From Flavobacteriaceae bacterium (GTDB taxonomy: Bacteria > Bacteroidota > Bacteroidia > Flavobacteriales > Flavobacteriaceae): DNA of 14,916 bases. Below the pieces are notes generated by a model. That model had not been told where the DNA came from. It ran no database searches and saw nothing but the letters and a program-made list of their open reading frames with translations. Below are positions 7,141 through 13,720 of the stretch, piece after piece; position 1 is the first letter of the stretch, and each line of letters starts with the position of its first letter. Made by a program: the position numbers and the translations under genes. Where the stretch lies: the NCBI GenBank assembly GCA_030613745.1, contig JAUWLK010000040.1, positions 1 through 14,916 of the forward strand. The letters are read 5' to 3'.

Positions 7141-7695
7141 TTAATTGTTGTTTGGCGTAATAATCCATAATATTTCGGCTTTATCACCACTTATATTTTT
7201 AAATAAGTGAGATTTATTTGAATTGAAATAAAATCCATCTCCTTCACTTAAATTGTATTTATTATTATCAATTAACACTTCAAAACTGCCTTTTAATACA
7301 AAACAGAATTCCTGACCAGGAAAATTACTGGTCATAATTCCTTTAGAATTAGAATTTTTACTGAATTGAATTAAATAGGGTTCTATTTGTTTTGACGGAA
7401 AGTGATATGATAATAAATAGGAACTGGTTCCATTTGCATTTTTCTTTGCAAATCTTCTTTCACTTGATCTTAACAAAGGATGTTGGACCTGACTTTCATT
7501 CTCACCAATTAATTCACCAACTGTGGTCTGCAGCGCTACAGCTACTTTTTTTAGTGTTACAATGGATGGAAAAGCTTTTCCTTTTTCAATTTGAGAAATT
7601 AAACTAGAGGTAACACCAATTTTAGTAGATAATTCTTTGATTAGAAAACCTAGACTCTCTCTTTTTTTCTTTATTCTTTTACCCATTTGATCCAT
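7141..7695 (-). CDS. XRE-family regulator with C-terminal cupin domain
   Basis: A 184-residue regulator with an XRE helix-turn-helix at about residues 5-62 (LSTKIGVTSSLISQIEKGKAFPS contains helices 2-3) and a cupin_2-like domain at about 120-180 (PGQEFCFVLKGSFEVLIDN, GDGFYF, SHLF). This is the PuuR-like layout typical of local regulators of amino acid or amine catabolism. The cupin lacks the HxH metal motif (QEF stands there), so it may bind a small molecule without metal. It is the first gene of the catabolic cluster, 31 bases upstream of the aminomutase gene, and so is probably co-transcribed and self-regulating. A 19-base palindrome overlaps its probable promoter. I infer it responds to the cluster's substrate or an intermediate. 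Met4 at 7686 is an alternative start. Confidence 0.85.
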   Translation of the reverse strand: MDQMGKRIKKKRESLGFLIKELSTKIGVTSSLISQIEKGKAFPSIVTLKKVAVALQTTVGELIGENESQVQHPLLRSSERRFAKKNANGTSSYLLSYHFPSKQIEPYLIQFSKNSNSKGIMTSNFPGQEFCFVLKGSFEVLIDNNKYNLSEGDGFYFNSNKSHLFKNISGDKAEILWIITPNNN

Positions 7696-7741
7696 AAAAG
7701 CAAATTGGTGTTATCGTTTAATTAAATTAAATAATACTTTA

Positions 7742-7772
7742 CAAATTAAATACTATTTAATTATATAAACAA
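7742..7772 (-). promoter_or_regulatory. Probable promoter of the catabolic cluster
   Basis: The minus strand has TTG at 7772-7770, a 20-base spacer, then TTAATTTG at 7749-7742, which matches the Bacteroidota -7 consensus TAnnTTTG except for one base. It is about 47 bases before the regulator ATG. The palindrome at 7744-7762 covers the spacer and part of the -7 element, as expected for repression. AT-rich background limits confidence. Confidence 0.45.
7744..7762. promoter_or_regulatory. 19-base palindrome, candidate operator for the XRE-cupin regulator
   Basis: AATTAAATA-C-TATTTAATT is a perfect palindrome with 9-base arms. The half-site AATTAAATA occurs again at 7725-7733, exactly 19 bases away, on the side nearer the gene. 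Position over the promoter of a gene that encodes a DNA-binding regulator supports an operator. The sequence is all A/T except the centre, so chance is possible. Confidence 0.45.
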
Positions 7773-7873
7773 TCTTTTTGTCATTTTATTGTCTTATTTG
7801 GCATAATGGATTTATCCGATAGTTAAAAATATTGATTCAAATTAAAATATATTAAAATAAAAGGTATTAAAGC

Positions 7874-7967
7874 TCAGGGCAAGCCCTGAACCCAATAATA
7901 GGAATCGACCCAAGGGTCGAGGTATTTAACCTAAATCCCGCTGAAAAAGCGGGATTAGTTCGACTAA
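7874..7967. repeat. Cluster of GC-rich inverted repeats, REP-like
   Basis: Three hairpins stand in a row: TCAGGGC-AA-GCCCTGA (7874-7889), TCGACCC-AA-GGGTCGA (7905-7920) and AATCCCGCT-GAAAA-AGCGGGATT (7934-7956). A smaller TTAGT-TCG-ACTAA (7955-7967) overlaps the end of the third. The first two share a 7-base stem and AA loop but differ in sequence. They are far richer in G and C than the surrounding DNA. They may be dispersed palindromic elements of the genome or structured RNA; no open frame or T-run is attached. Confidence 0.6.
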
Positions 7968-8050
7968 CTAAAAAATTGAAATAATTTTTTTAGAGTCTCA
8001 CGAATAAATTGACATCTGTCATGAGAATTTATATTTAAATCAAATAAAAA

Positions 8051-8080
8051 AAACCATCCAAATTTTGATTTGGATGGTTT
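8051..8080 (-). terminator. Rho-independent terminator of the Lrp-type gene
   Basis: A 13-base-pair stem (8051-8063 with 8068-8080, arms AAACCATCCAAAT and its complement) closes a 4-base loop. On the minus strand it is followed by a run of T (complement of 8042-8053), 48 bases beyond the stop codon at 8128. This is a clear factor-independent terminator for transcription coming from the Lrp-type gene. Confidence 0.85.
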
Positions 8081-8127
8081 CTGTTTTATATAAAAATTCA
8101 ACCTGTTTTGGTATAAAACTTTTTCTC

Positions 8128-8613
8128 TTAAAAAGATATTTCTTTAAAAATTTTATGCATCAATCTCTTTTTATCGTTGATTACTTCTTCAAGTGATATT
8201 GAAGTTTCTGTACGTTTAATTCCTGGTATCCTATCTAAACTAAATATAATATCCTTTGCATGCATCGTGTTTTTAGCACGAATTTTACAGAAAATTGAAA
8301 ATTTTCCTGTTGTTAAATGTGCGACAGTTACTTCAGGTATATTTTTAACTTCTTCAATAACAGATTCAGTATCTGATGAGTTTTCTAGAAATAGTCCAAC
8401 ATAAGCAATAAAAGTATAATCCATTTTGTTATAATCAACACTTAGTGTTGATCCTTTTATCACTCCTTCATCTTCCATTTTTTTTACCCTAACATGTATT
8501 GTTCCTGCAGAAACTAATAAATTTTTTGCAATATCAGTGAATGGAGTTCTAGCATTTTCAATTAAAGTTTCTAAAATTTGATGATCCAGTTCGTCTAATT
8601 TGAATTTTGACAT
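8128..8613 (-). CDS. Lrp/AsnC-family transcriptional regulator
   Basis: A 161-residue Lrp/AsnC protein. The N-terminal winged helix-turn-helix covers about residues 5-55 (LDELDHQILETLIENARTPF, then IAKNLLVSAGTIHVRVKKMEDEGVIKG), and the RAM-type ligand/oligomerisation domain covers about 65-145 (FIAYVGLFLE, VTVAHLTTGKFSIFCKIRAKN, IPGIKRTETSISLEE). Such regulators sense amino acids and often act as octamers. This particular form, with its KKRLMHKIF C-terminus, is one I associate with flavobacteria generally, so it may be a core regulator rather than the private regulator of the neighbouring catabolic cluster. It follows the M14 peptidase by 94 bases of AT-rich DNA, in which only a one-mismatch -7 element (GATATTTG, 8645-8638) is visible, and it ends at a strong terminator. 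Target genes cannot be read from the sequence. Confidence 0.88.
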   Translation of the reverse strand: MSKFKLDELDHQILETLIENARTPFTDIAKNLLVSAGTIHVRVKKMEDEGVIKGSTLSVDYNKMDYTFIAYVGLFLENSSDTESVIEEVKNIPEVTVAHLTTGKFSIFCKIRAKNTMHAKDIIFSLDRIPGIKRTETSISLEEVINDKKRLMHKIFKEISF

Positions 8614-8707
8614 AATAGTAGTTTATTTAATATTTTACAAATATCATAAAAATATAGGAATTATTTATGTTTTTCTTTAAATAAAATTAAATTTTAATAT
8701 ATTATTT

Positions 8708-9826
8708 TTAATTAAATTCATTTTTAACCCAATCTTTCATATCCTTTTTATTAAAAAATACTAAATCTGAATCTAGAACTAATTTATTTGTACTATAATT
8801 TGATAAATTTTCAATTTTATCAATAGTTGGAATAAACTTTAATTCATTATTTATTAACTTTTCTTTAAAGACAATTCCAATATCTACCTTTTTATCCTTA
8901 TAATTTACATTCTTAATAATAATATCTAAATAATATTTTTCATTATTTGGTATATTAAAATAATCCTTATAATTACTCATATCTTGTTTACTAGCAATAA
9001 AATATATTCCTTGAAATAAAGCATAGAATGTATATTCTCTGGATTTTTCACGTTCATAATCATTAAAATAATGACCTGATTCAATCAAAATTGTATTATG
9101 TCCCATTTTTTGAAAATTATCTCCTGTAGCTGTAGGATAAAATTCATCTGTATATCTGCCAATTTGATTAGGTATAAATTTTTTCATAAACTCAAACATT
9201 GCATTTATTACATACATTGTTTGCTTTCTCCCTTTAGTAATTAGTCTATCAATATCTTCAGAAGGTGCTAAAAATGAAATTGTTGCAGGTTTATTTTCTT
9301 TTCCAACACTAAATATAGTTCGCTGATCATGCATATTAAAACAAAAATCTGGTTTTACTTCATTTAATACACCTTGTAAAACATCAGTCTCAACAGCTTT
9401 TTTATCAATAACATCTCTATTTAAATCAATTTTCTGAGCATTTAACCTTGTATAAACTTCTGCACCATCAGGATTGAGCATCGGAACACAAACTATTGTA
9501 CATTGATTTAATATTTGATTATTTATATAGGATAACTCCTGGGGATTTTCAAACAAATTAAATAAATCAAATAATGCTTTTGTTCCTGTACTTTCATTTC
9601 CATGCATTTGTGTCCATATCAATATTTTAATTTTTCCTTTTCCAATACTAACACTATAAATATCTTTTTTAAGAAATGATTTACCTATTTTTCTTATTTT
9701 AAAATTGGAATTTAAATTTTCAATCAATGGAATAATTTGCTGAAGAGTTATCCATCTACCAGATACCTTTTCTTGGCGGTTTGAACTATACCATTTTTTT
9801 AAAAAATTTATTTCAACAACTTTCAT
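8708..9826 (-). CDS. Cytoplasmic M14-family zinc metallopeptidase
   Basis: A 372-residue M14 (zinc carboxypeptidase-like) protein. Zinc ligands are His75 and Glu78 in MHGNES, with His166 in FNMHDQ; Asn136-Arg137 in DLNRD match the substrate-carboxylate binding NR pair; Glu249 in ILIESGHYFNDYERE is the probable catalytic glutamate. There is no signal peptide, so it probably works in the cytoplasm, on peptides or an amide-linked small metabolite; the substrate is unknown. A C-terminal part of about 80 residues after the catalytic domain is not recognised. The frame extends to an ATG at 9847, but those seven extra residues are encoded by DNA forming one of the repeated operator-like sites and a TACTTTTG promoter-like element, so the ATG at 9826 is preferred. 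The divergent XRE gene and shared operator-like sites suggest control by that regulator. Base composition is poorer in G+C than the catabolic cluster. Confidence 0.85.
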   Translation of the reverse strand: MKVVEINFLKKWYSSNRQEKVSGRWITLQQIIPLIENLNSNFKIRKIGKSFLKKDIYSVSIGKGKIKILIWTQMHGNESTGTKALFDLFNLFENPQELSYINNQILNQCTIVCVPMLNPDGAEVYTRLNAQKIDLNRDVIDKKAVETDVLQGVLNEVKPDFCFNMHDQRTIFSVGKENKPATISFLAPSEDIDRLITKGRKQTMYVINAMFEFMKKFIPNQIGRYTDEFYPTATGDNFQKMGHNTILIESGHYFNDYEREKSREYTFYALFQGIYFIASKQDMSNYKDYFNIPNNEKYYLDIIIKNVNYKDKKVDIGIVFKEKLINNELKFIPTIDKIENLSNYSTNKLVLDSDLVFFNKKDMKDWVKNEFN

Positions 9827-9841
9827 TTTACAAAAGTAAAC
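9827..9841. promoter_or_regulatory. Operator-like site 1 next to the M14 gene
   Basis: TTTAC-AAAA-GTAAA(C) is a palindrome with 5-base arms directly before the preferred ATG of the M14 gene. Its minus-strand reading contains TACTTTTG, a full TAnnTTTG -7 match. It is one of four related sites in the divergent spacer. Confidence 0.5.
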
Positions 9842-9851
9842 AATCATTTAA

Positions 9852-9865
9852 TTACAAATGTAAAC
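9852..9865. promoter_or_regulatory. Operator-like site 2
   Basis: TTAC-AAAT-GTAA followed by AC. The core 4-base arms and the trailing AAC are shared with the sites at 9885 and 10074. The minus strand contains TACATTTG, another TAnnTTTG match. It lies 25 bases from site 1. Confidence 0.5.
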
Positions 9866-9884
9866 ACAATAATTTTATTTATTA

Positions 9885-9898
9885 TTACAATTGTAAAC
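9885..9898. promoter_or_regulatory. Operator-like site 3
   Basis: TTAC-AATT-GTAA followed by AC; the first 12 bases form a perfect palindrome. It lies 33 bases from site 2, about three helical turns, with sites 1-3 grouped on the M14 side of the spacer. Confidence 0.5.
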
Positions 9899-10073
9899 TA
9901 TTTTATTTTGTTTACTACTTTAATTATCATAATTTATAATTATTTAAATTTAATATGATTATATTATATTAATATTCTTATTATCTGTGTTTTAATAGAT
10001 ATTATGTAAAGTTTTAATTACATAAATTACAATTATTTATTCTTTTTTTATTATGCAAATTAATAATTATTCG

Positions 10074-10087
10074 TTACATTTGTAAAC
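10074..10087. promoter_or_regulatory. Operator-like site 4 overlapping the XRE gene promoter
   Basis: TTAC-ATTT-GTAA followed by AC, in the same orientation as sites 2 and 3. On the plus strand it contains TACATTTG (10075-10082), a full -7 match 20 bases before the XRE ATG. A bound regulator here would cover the promoter of the XRE gene, as expected for self-repression. No clear TTG -33 element is seen. Confidence 0.5.
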
Positions 10088-10102
10088 ATAATTGCTATAA
10101 CA

Positions 10103-10513
10103 ATGATAAACAACACTGAGTTTGCTTTACGCTTAAAAAAGATCATGGATTTTTATCAATTATCGGCATCCGCTTTTGCTGATAAAATTAATGTTCAACG
10201 ATCAAGTATTTCTCATTTACTTTCGGGAAGAAATAAACCAAGTCTAGATTTTGTTTTAAAAACAGTAAACGAATTTGATGAAGTCGAGTTGTATTGGATT
10301 TTAAATGGAAAAGGTGTTTTTCCAAAAGATAAAAACTCACCTCCTAGCCAAATATCTTCACAAACTAATCATCCTAAAAATATTAATATTCAAAAAAAGA
10401 AAATAAAACAAGATTTAACTGATGTAATATCTACATCTTCAAGTATTTCAAAAAGTATTGAAAGGATAGTGATTTTTTATAAGAATGGTACTTTTAAAGA
10501 GTATATAAAATAA
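10103..10513 (+). CDS. Small XRE-family helix-turn-helix regulator
   Basis: A 136-residue protein and the only plus-strand gene of the window. The XRE/Cro-CI type helix-turn-helix covers about residues 7-62 (ALRLKKIMDFYQLSASAFADKINVQRSSISHLLSGRNKPS), followed by a LYWILNGKGVFP segment typical of this group in flavobacteria. Residues 78-115 are a Ser/Pro/Asn/Lys-rich linker, and the end (SIERIVIFYKNGTFKEYIK) is a short conserved-looking tail that may mediate dimerisation. It has no peptidase domain, so it is not a LexA/CI-type self-cleaving repressor. It is divergent from the M14 peptidase gene, with four related palindromic sites in the spacer, one of them over its own promoter; self-repression and control of the M14 gene are inferred. 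It is followed at once by a bidirectional terminator. Confidence 0.85.
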   Translation: MINNTEFALRLKKIMDFYQLSASAFADKINVQRSSISHLLSGRNKPSLDFVLKTVNEFDEVELYWILNGKGVFPKDKNSPPSQISSQTNHPKNINIQKKKIKQDLTDVISTSSSISKSIERIVIFYKNGTFKEYIK

Positions 10514-10542
10514 ATCCCCAAAGAAATAATCTTTGAGGATTT
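10512..10542. terminator. Bidirectional terminator between the convergent XRE and M1 genes
   Basis: A 13-position stem (10512-10524 with 10530-10542, one C/A mismatch) with a 5-base loop starts within the XRE stop codon. The two genes converge here with only 50 bases between stops. The T-runs on either side are moderate, slightly better for the minus-strand direction. Confidence 0.7.
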
Positions 10543-10563
10543 AAAATTGTCAGAAGAATAGTC

Positions 10564-13017
10564 TTATTTCAATGATTCTAAGCCTTCTTGAATTATTTTA
10601 ATCATTCTATCTTTATTTGAATAATTCGATTCATTTTTCATTGATAAAACTTGTTGTAAAACTTGTTTTGCCATTTTATCAGCACCATATTGTTTATACT
10701 GCTTACCTGTTTTGACAAAAGCATTAACTAAATTTTGAGTTGCTTCTTCATTATCACTTGCAGCTACCCATTGAAACCCCTCTTTATAAATATTTTGTTT
10801 TGTTTTATCATCTGAAAAGAACATTCCAGCTATTAGATTATCTGCAACAAATGGCATTTGGGCTTCTGTTTTATCTAAAATAAACACAGGAATTAATGCA
10901 TCTTTTAAACTTTCTTTTTCAGTTTTTTCTGTAATAGCATTTGCATAAGCCATTGCTGCATTTTTATCAACTTTATATAATGCTGATAATGCACTTACTT
11001 TAACCGACGTTGATTTACTTTGCAAAGCTTTATTGAAGAGAGATGCATACTCACTCTTTTCAAATAGATCTAATTTTGAAATGGCTTTGGCTTGTACCAA
11101 AGTTTTTTTATCTTCTATTGCTAGTTTTTCAATAATTTTGATAGCCCCTTTAGCATTTGATTTAGAAATATCAATTTTATCAATAGCTAAAATTCTTAAC
11201 CCAAAGTATTTATCATTTAATGCTTTAATCAATGTTTTAAATGCAACATCATTACCTTGGTTTTTAGCTACACCCTCAATAGCTTCTCTTCTATCTTCAT
11301 AATTTTTTCCGTGATTATATAAATAAATAAAATTTTCAAGGGTTTTATTATCTGTTTTTTCTGCTAATAACGTTCTGTTTGCATCTACATTAACCAATTT
11401 AGGTTTATTGGTATATTTAAATGTAAATGATTTTTCTTTTTCATCTACCCAAACATCATAACGCTTTGGTTTTTCATTTTCATAAACATCAATAGCTAAT
11501 GGAAAATCAAAGTTGTTTTCTTCCTTTTGTTTTATTGCAACAGTCACTAAATTAGCAGCTTCACTATAGGTATATGTAAAGTTTAATTTTGGATGTCCGT
11601 TATTAAAATACCATTGGTTAAAAAACCAGTTTAAATCTTTTCCTGTAACCTTTTCAAAAGCCAAACGCAATTGATGTACTTCTCCTGTTCCAAATTTATT
11701 TTCGTTTAAATATACTTTTAAACCTTCTTTAAATGCCGCATTACCAATATAATTGCGTAGCATGTGTAAAATTGCTCCGCCTTTATTATAAGACACCCCA
11801 TCAAACATATCTTCTCTGCTATTATAATGATAACGAACCAAATCTTTTAACTCATTTCCTCCAGCCAGGTAACCAACAATTTCATCGTGAAGGTGAGCAT
11901 CTGCATGATCTTTTCCATATTTATATTCAAACCATAAATATTCACTATAATTTGCAAATGATTCATTCACAGTTAAGTTACTCCAACTCTCAGCTGTTAC
12001 TAAATCACCAAACCAATGATGAAAAAGCTCATGTGCTATTGTACTTTCCCAAGAATTTTCGTCAACTAAATCTCCTGAAGTTTGATACGCCATTTCAGCG
12101 TGTATTACTGCTGTTGTATTCTCCATTGCACCACTAACATAATCTCTTGAAACAATTTGTGCATATTTTGGCCAAACATATTCTACACCTGTATAATCAG
12201 AAAAAAATTGAATCATTTCTGGTGTTAAACCAAAAATCCCTTTTGCATATTGCTCATATTCTTTTTCAACATAATAATCAACAGCAATATTTTTCCATTT
12301 ATCTTTTACTATACTGTATTCTCCTATACCCATAAAAAATAAATATGGAGCATGTTTTTGGTCAAATTTCCAATAATCTGTTCTAGTCCCGTCATTATTT
12401 TTGATTTGTTTATTTAATAAACCATTAGACAATGTTGTGTATTTATTAGGGACTGTAATATAAATTTCTTGTGATGTTTTTTGATTGGGTGAATCAATTG
12501 TTGGAAACCAACAACTACTCGATTCAGTTTCTCCTTGAGTCCAAATTTGTGTAGGTTTATCTGGATCTGTTTCGTCAGGATCAATAAAATACAAACCTTT
12601 TGCATCAGTTATTGCCGCACTACCCTCTTGTTTTACCTCTTCTGGTCGTGCAGTATATTTAATATAAATAGTATATTTTTCACCTTTAGCATATATATTG
12701 GCTAACTTTATTTTTAATTTATTACCATCATATTCATATTTTAATTCTTTATTATCTCTAGAAACTTTATGAATTAACATCGATTTTGCATCTAAAGTTA
12801 ATTCTTGCACATTATAAAAATGAGGTTCTGATGTTATCCAGGCCTCCCCATTTAATTGGCGTTTTGCAAAATCAAACTTTACTTTTAATTTGGTATGCAC
12901 TAAATCATTAATTTTTTCATTCTCACCTCTATAAACAGGATTTATTTCATTCTTGTCTTGTGCATTAGCTAAAAAAAAACTAAAAACAAAAAAGAGAAGT
13001 AATACTCGTAATTTCAT
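10564..13017 (-). CDS. Exported M1-family zinc aminopeptidase
   Basis: An 817-residue M1 metallopeptidase that removes N-terminal residues from peptides. A signal peptide (MKLRVLLLFFVFSFFLANA, then QDK) directs it out of the cytoplasm. The N-terminal beta domain is followed by the substrate-binding GAMEN motif (296-300), zinc motif HELFHHWFGD with HExxH at 329-333, and the third zinc ligand Glu352 in NESFANY. The last roughly 240 residues are helical and repeat-like, resembling HEAT/ARM repeats found at the C-termini of LTA4-hydrolase-type and bacterial M1 enzymes. An in-frame TTG at 13023 lies upstream, but the ATG at 13017 begins a normal signal peptide and is chosen. It is likely a single-gene unit with a -7 element at 13058-13051 and terminators on both sides. 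Probable role: periplasmic or surface peptide degradation for nutrition. Confidence 0.93.
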   Translation of the reverse strand: MKLRVLLLFFVFSFFLANAQDKNEINPVYRGENEKINDLVHTKLKVKFDFAKRQLNGEAWITSEPHFYNVQELTLDAKSMLIHKVSRDNKELKYEYDGNKLKIKLANIYAKGEKYTIYIKYTARPEEVKQEGSAAITDAKGLYFIDPDETDPDKPTQIWTQGETESSSCWFPTIDSPNQKTSQEIYITVPNKYTTLSNGLLNKQIKNNDGTRTDYWKFDQKHAPYLFFMGIGEYSIVKDKWKNIAVDYYVEKEYEQYAKGIFGLTPEMIQFFSDYTGVEYVWPKYAQIVSRDYVSGAMENTTAVIHAEMAYQTSGDLVDENSWESTIAHELFHHWFGDLVTAESWSNLTVNESFANYSEYLWFEYKYGKDHADAHLHDEIVGYLAGGNELKDLVRYHYNSREDMFDGVSYNKGGAILHMLRNYIGNAAFKEGLKVYLNENKFGTGEVHQLRLAFEKVTGKDLNWFFNQWYFNNGHPKLNFTYTYSEAANLVTVAIKQKEENNFDFPLAIDVYENEKPKRYDVWVDEKEKSFTFKYTNKPKLVNVDANRTLLAEKTDNKTLENFIYLYNHGKNYEDRREAIEGVAKNQGNDVAFKTLIKALNDKYFGLRILAIDKIDISKSNAKGAIKIIEKLAIEDKKTLVQAKAISKLDLFEKSEYASLFNKALQSKSTSVKVSALSALYKVDKNAAMAYANAITEKTEKESLKDALIPVFILDKTEAQMPFVADNLIAGMFFSDDKTKQNIYKEGFQWVAASDNEEATQNLVNAFVKTGKQYKQYGADKMAKQVLQQVLSMKNESNYSNKDRMIKIIQEGLESLK

Positions 13018-13050
13018 GTTCAAAAATTTTATAATATGTTAATAAAAAAG

Positions 13051-13058
13051 CAAATATA
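13051..13058 (-). promoter_or_regulatory. Probable -7 promoter element for the M1 aminopeptidase gene
   Basis: The minus strand reads TATATTTG, a full TAnnTTTG match, 33 bases before the ATG at 13017 and just downstream of the preceding operon's terminator. The -33 region (GGTTTA) is a poor match. Confidence 0.5.
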
Positions 13059-13100
13059 CTTTTAGAGATTAATTAAACCGTTAAAAATTGGTTAAAAAAA

Positions 13101-13128
13101 AGCTGCTTTAAGAAACCTTAAAACAGCT
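13101..13128 (-). terminator. Terminator of the sigma/DUF4252 operon
   Basis: Arms 13101-13112 and 13117-13128 pair over 12 positions with a 4-base loop; on the minus-strand RNA the one odd position is a G-U pair. A run of eight T follows on the minus strand (complement of 13093-13100). It lies 25 bases past the stop of the last gene of the operon. Confidence 0.85.
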
Positions 13129-13153
13129 AGTATTAAATATATTCAATAATGAA

Positions 13154-13702
13154 TTAATTAAATCCTTCCAATAAATTTCCTAATTGTGAAAAAGCAGCAT
13201 TATCTTTATCTAGGCTTTTCATATCTTTAATTACTTTCATAATCTTTTCAGGGTTCATATGATCACCTAATACTCTAGCCACTACAAACCCTTTGGTCTT
13301 GTCAGATGCAAATAATATAACTTCATCAATTGCTTCATCAGTACCTAAATACTTAATAACAAAATGAATTCCTTTATTTTTACCTCTCATCAATTCATTG
13401 AACTTCTTATTTTTAAGAATATTCTTTATTTTTTCATTTTCTACTGAATAGTCGGTTTTATTTGTATTATTAATTTTAAATGCCAAAACATTCAATTTTT
13501 TTAACGAATTTAAAGTTTCTTTTGATTCATTAGAAACATCATCTTTTAAACTAAATATACTTGCTGGAATATCAAAAGATATAAAATTATCATTGTTCTG
13601 TTTTTCTACGTAATATTCTTGTAAGCTTTGTCCACTATTACATGACGTAAATAATATAACTGTGATTAAAATATATACAATATTTAAAATTGATTTTTTC
13701 AT
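13154..13702 (-). CDS. DUF4252-type lipoprotein
   Basis: A 182-residue lipoprotein: the signal peptide ends in LFTSC with Cys21. The mature domain (about 38-180) has FISFDIPASIFSLK, a central LNVLAFKINN strand, FNELMRGKNKGIHFVIKYLG and a C-terminal VVARVLGDHMNPEKIMKVIKDM; this order matches the DUF4252 domain of Bacteroidota envelope proteins, whose function is unknown. The upstream neighbour is a second copy of the same fold (shared patterns: S..K.L.VLAF / S.KVFA, then ELMR, then VIxYxK), so the pair probably arose by duplication. It is the last gene of the sigma-factor operon, 18 bases after the other copy, and is followed by a terminator. A role as envelope effector or sensor of the sigma system is inferred from position only. 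Confidence 0.78.
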   Translation of the reverse strand: MKKSILNIVYILITVILFTSCNSGQSLQEYYVEKQNNDNFISFDIPASIFSLKDDVSNESKETLNSLKKLNVLAFKINNTNKTDYSVENEKIKNILKNKKFNELMRGKNKGIHFVIKYLGTDEAIDEVILFASDKTKGFVVARVLGDHMNPEKIMKVIKDMKSLDKDNAAFSQLGNLLEGFN

Positions 13703-13720
13703 GGAATTAAATTTGATATG

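Larger units (their letters stand above)
7696..8127. other. 432-base non-coding stretch between the catabolic cluster and the Lrp-type gene
   Basis: No gene is supported in this stretch. From low to high coordinates it contains the cluster promoter and palindromic operator (7742-7772), about 100 bases of plain AT-rich DNA, a group of GC-rich hairpins (7874-7967), another AT-rich segment and the terminator of the Lrp-type gene (8051-8080). No tRNA or known riboswitch could be recognised. Confidence 0.7.

Noticed and set aside
7110..7190. Upstream extension of the aminomutase to a GTG at 7190
   Set aside because: It would overlap the coding end of the XRE-cupin gene by 50 bases and adds 27 residues not resembling the family's N-terminus.
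7874..7967. CRISPR array or tRNA in the hairpin cluster
   Set aside because: The hairpins differ in sequence, have no regular repeat-spacer pattern, and cannot be folded into a cloverleaf.
8682..8696. Palindrome TAAAATT-A-AATTTTA between the M14 and Lrp-type genes as an operator
   Set aside because: It is made only of A and T in DNA that is nearly all A/T, and no second copy is seen, so chance is the simpler explanation.
9827..9847. Earlier ATG for the M14 peptidase at 9847
   Set aside because: The extra codons are made of the repeated operator-like site and a TACTTTTG promoter element, and the seven residues do not look like a conserved N-terminus. It cannot be fully excluded.
13018..13023. 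TTG start for the M1 aminopeptidase
   Set aside because: The ATG two codons later begins a normal signal peptide; nothing supports the rare TTG.
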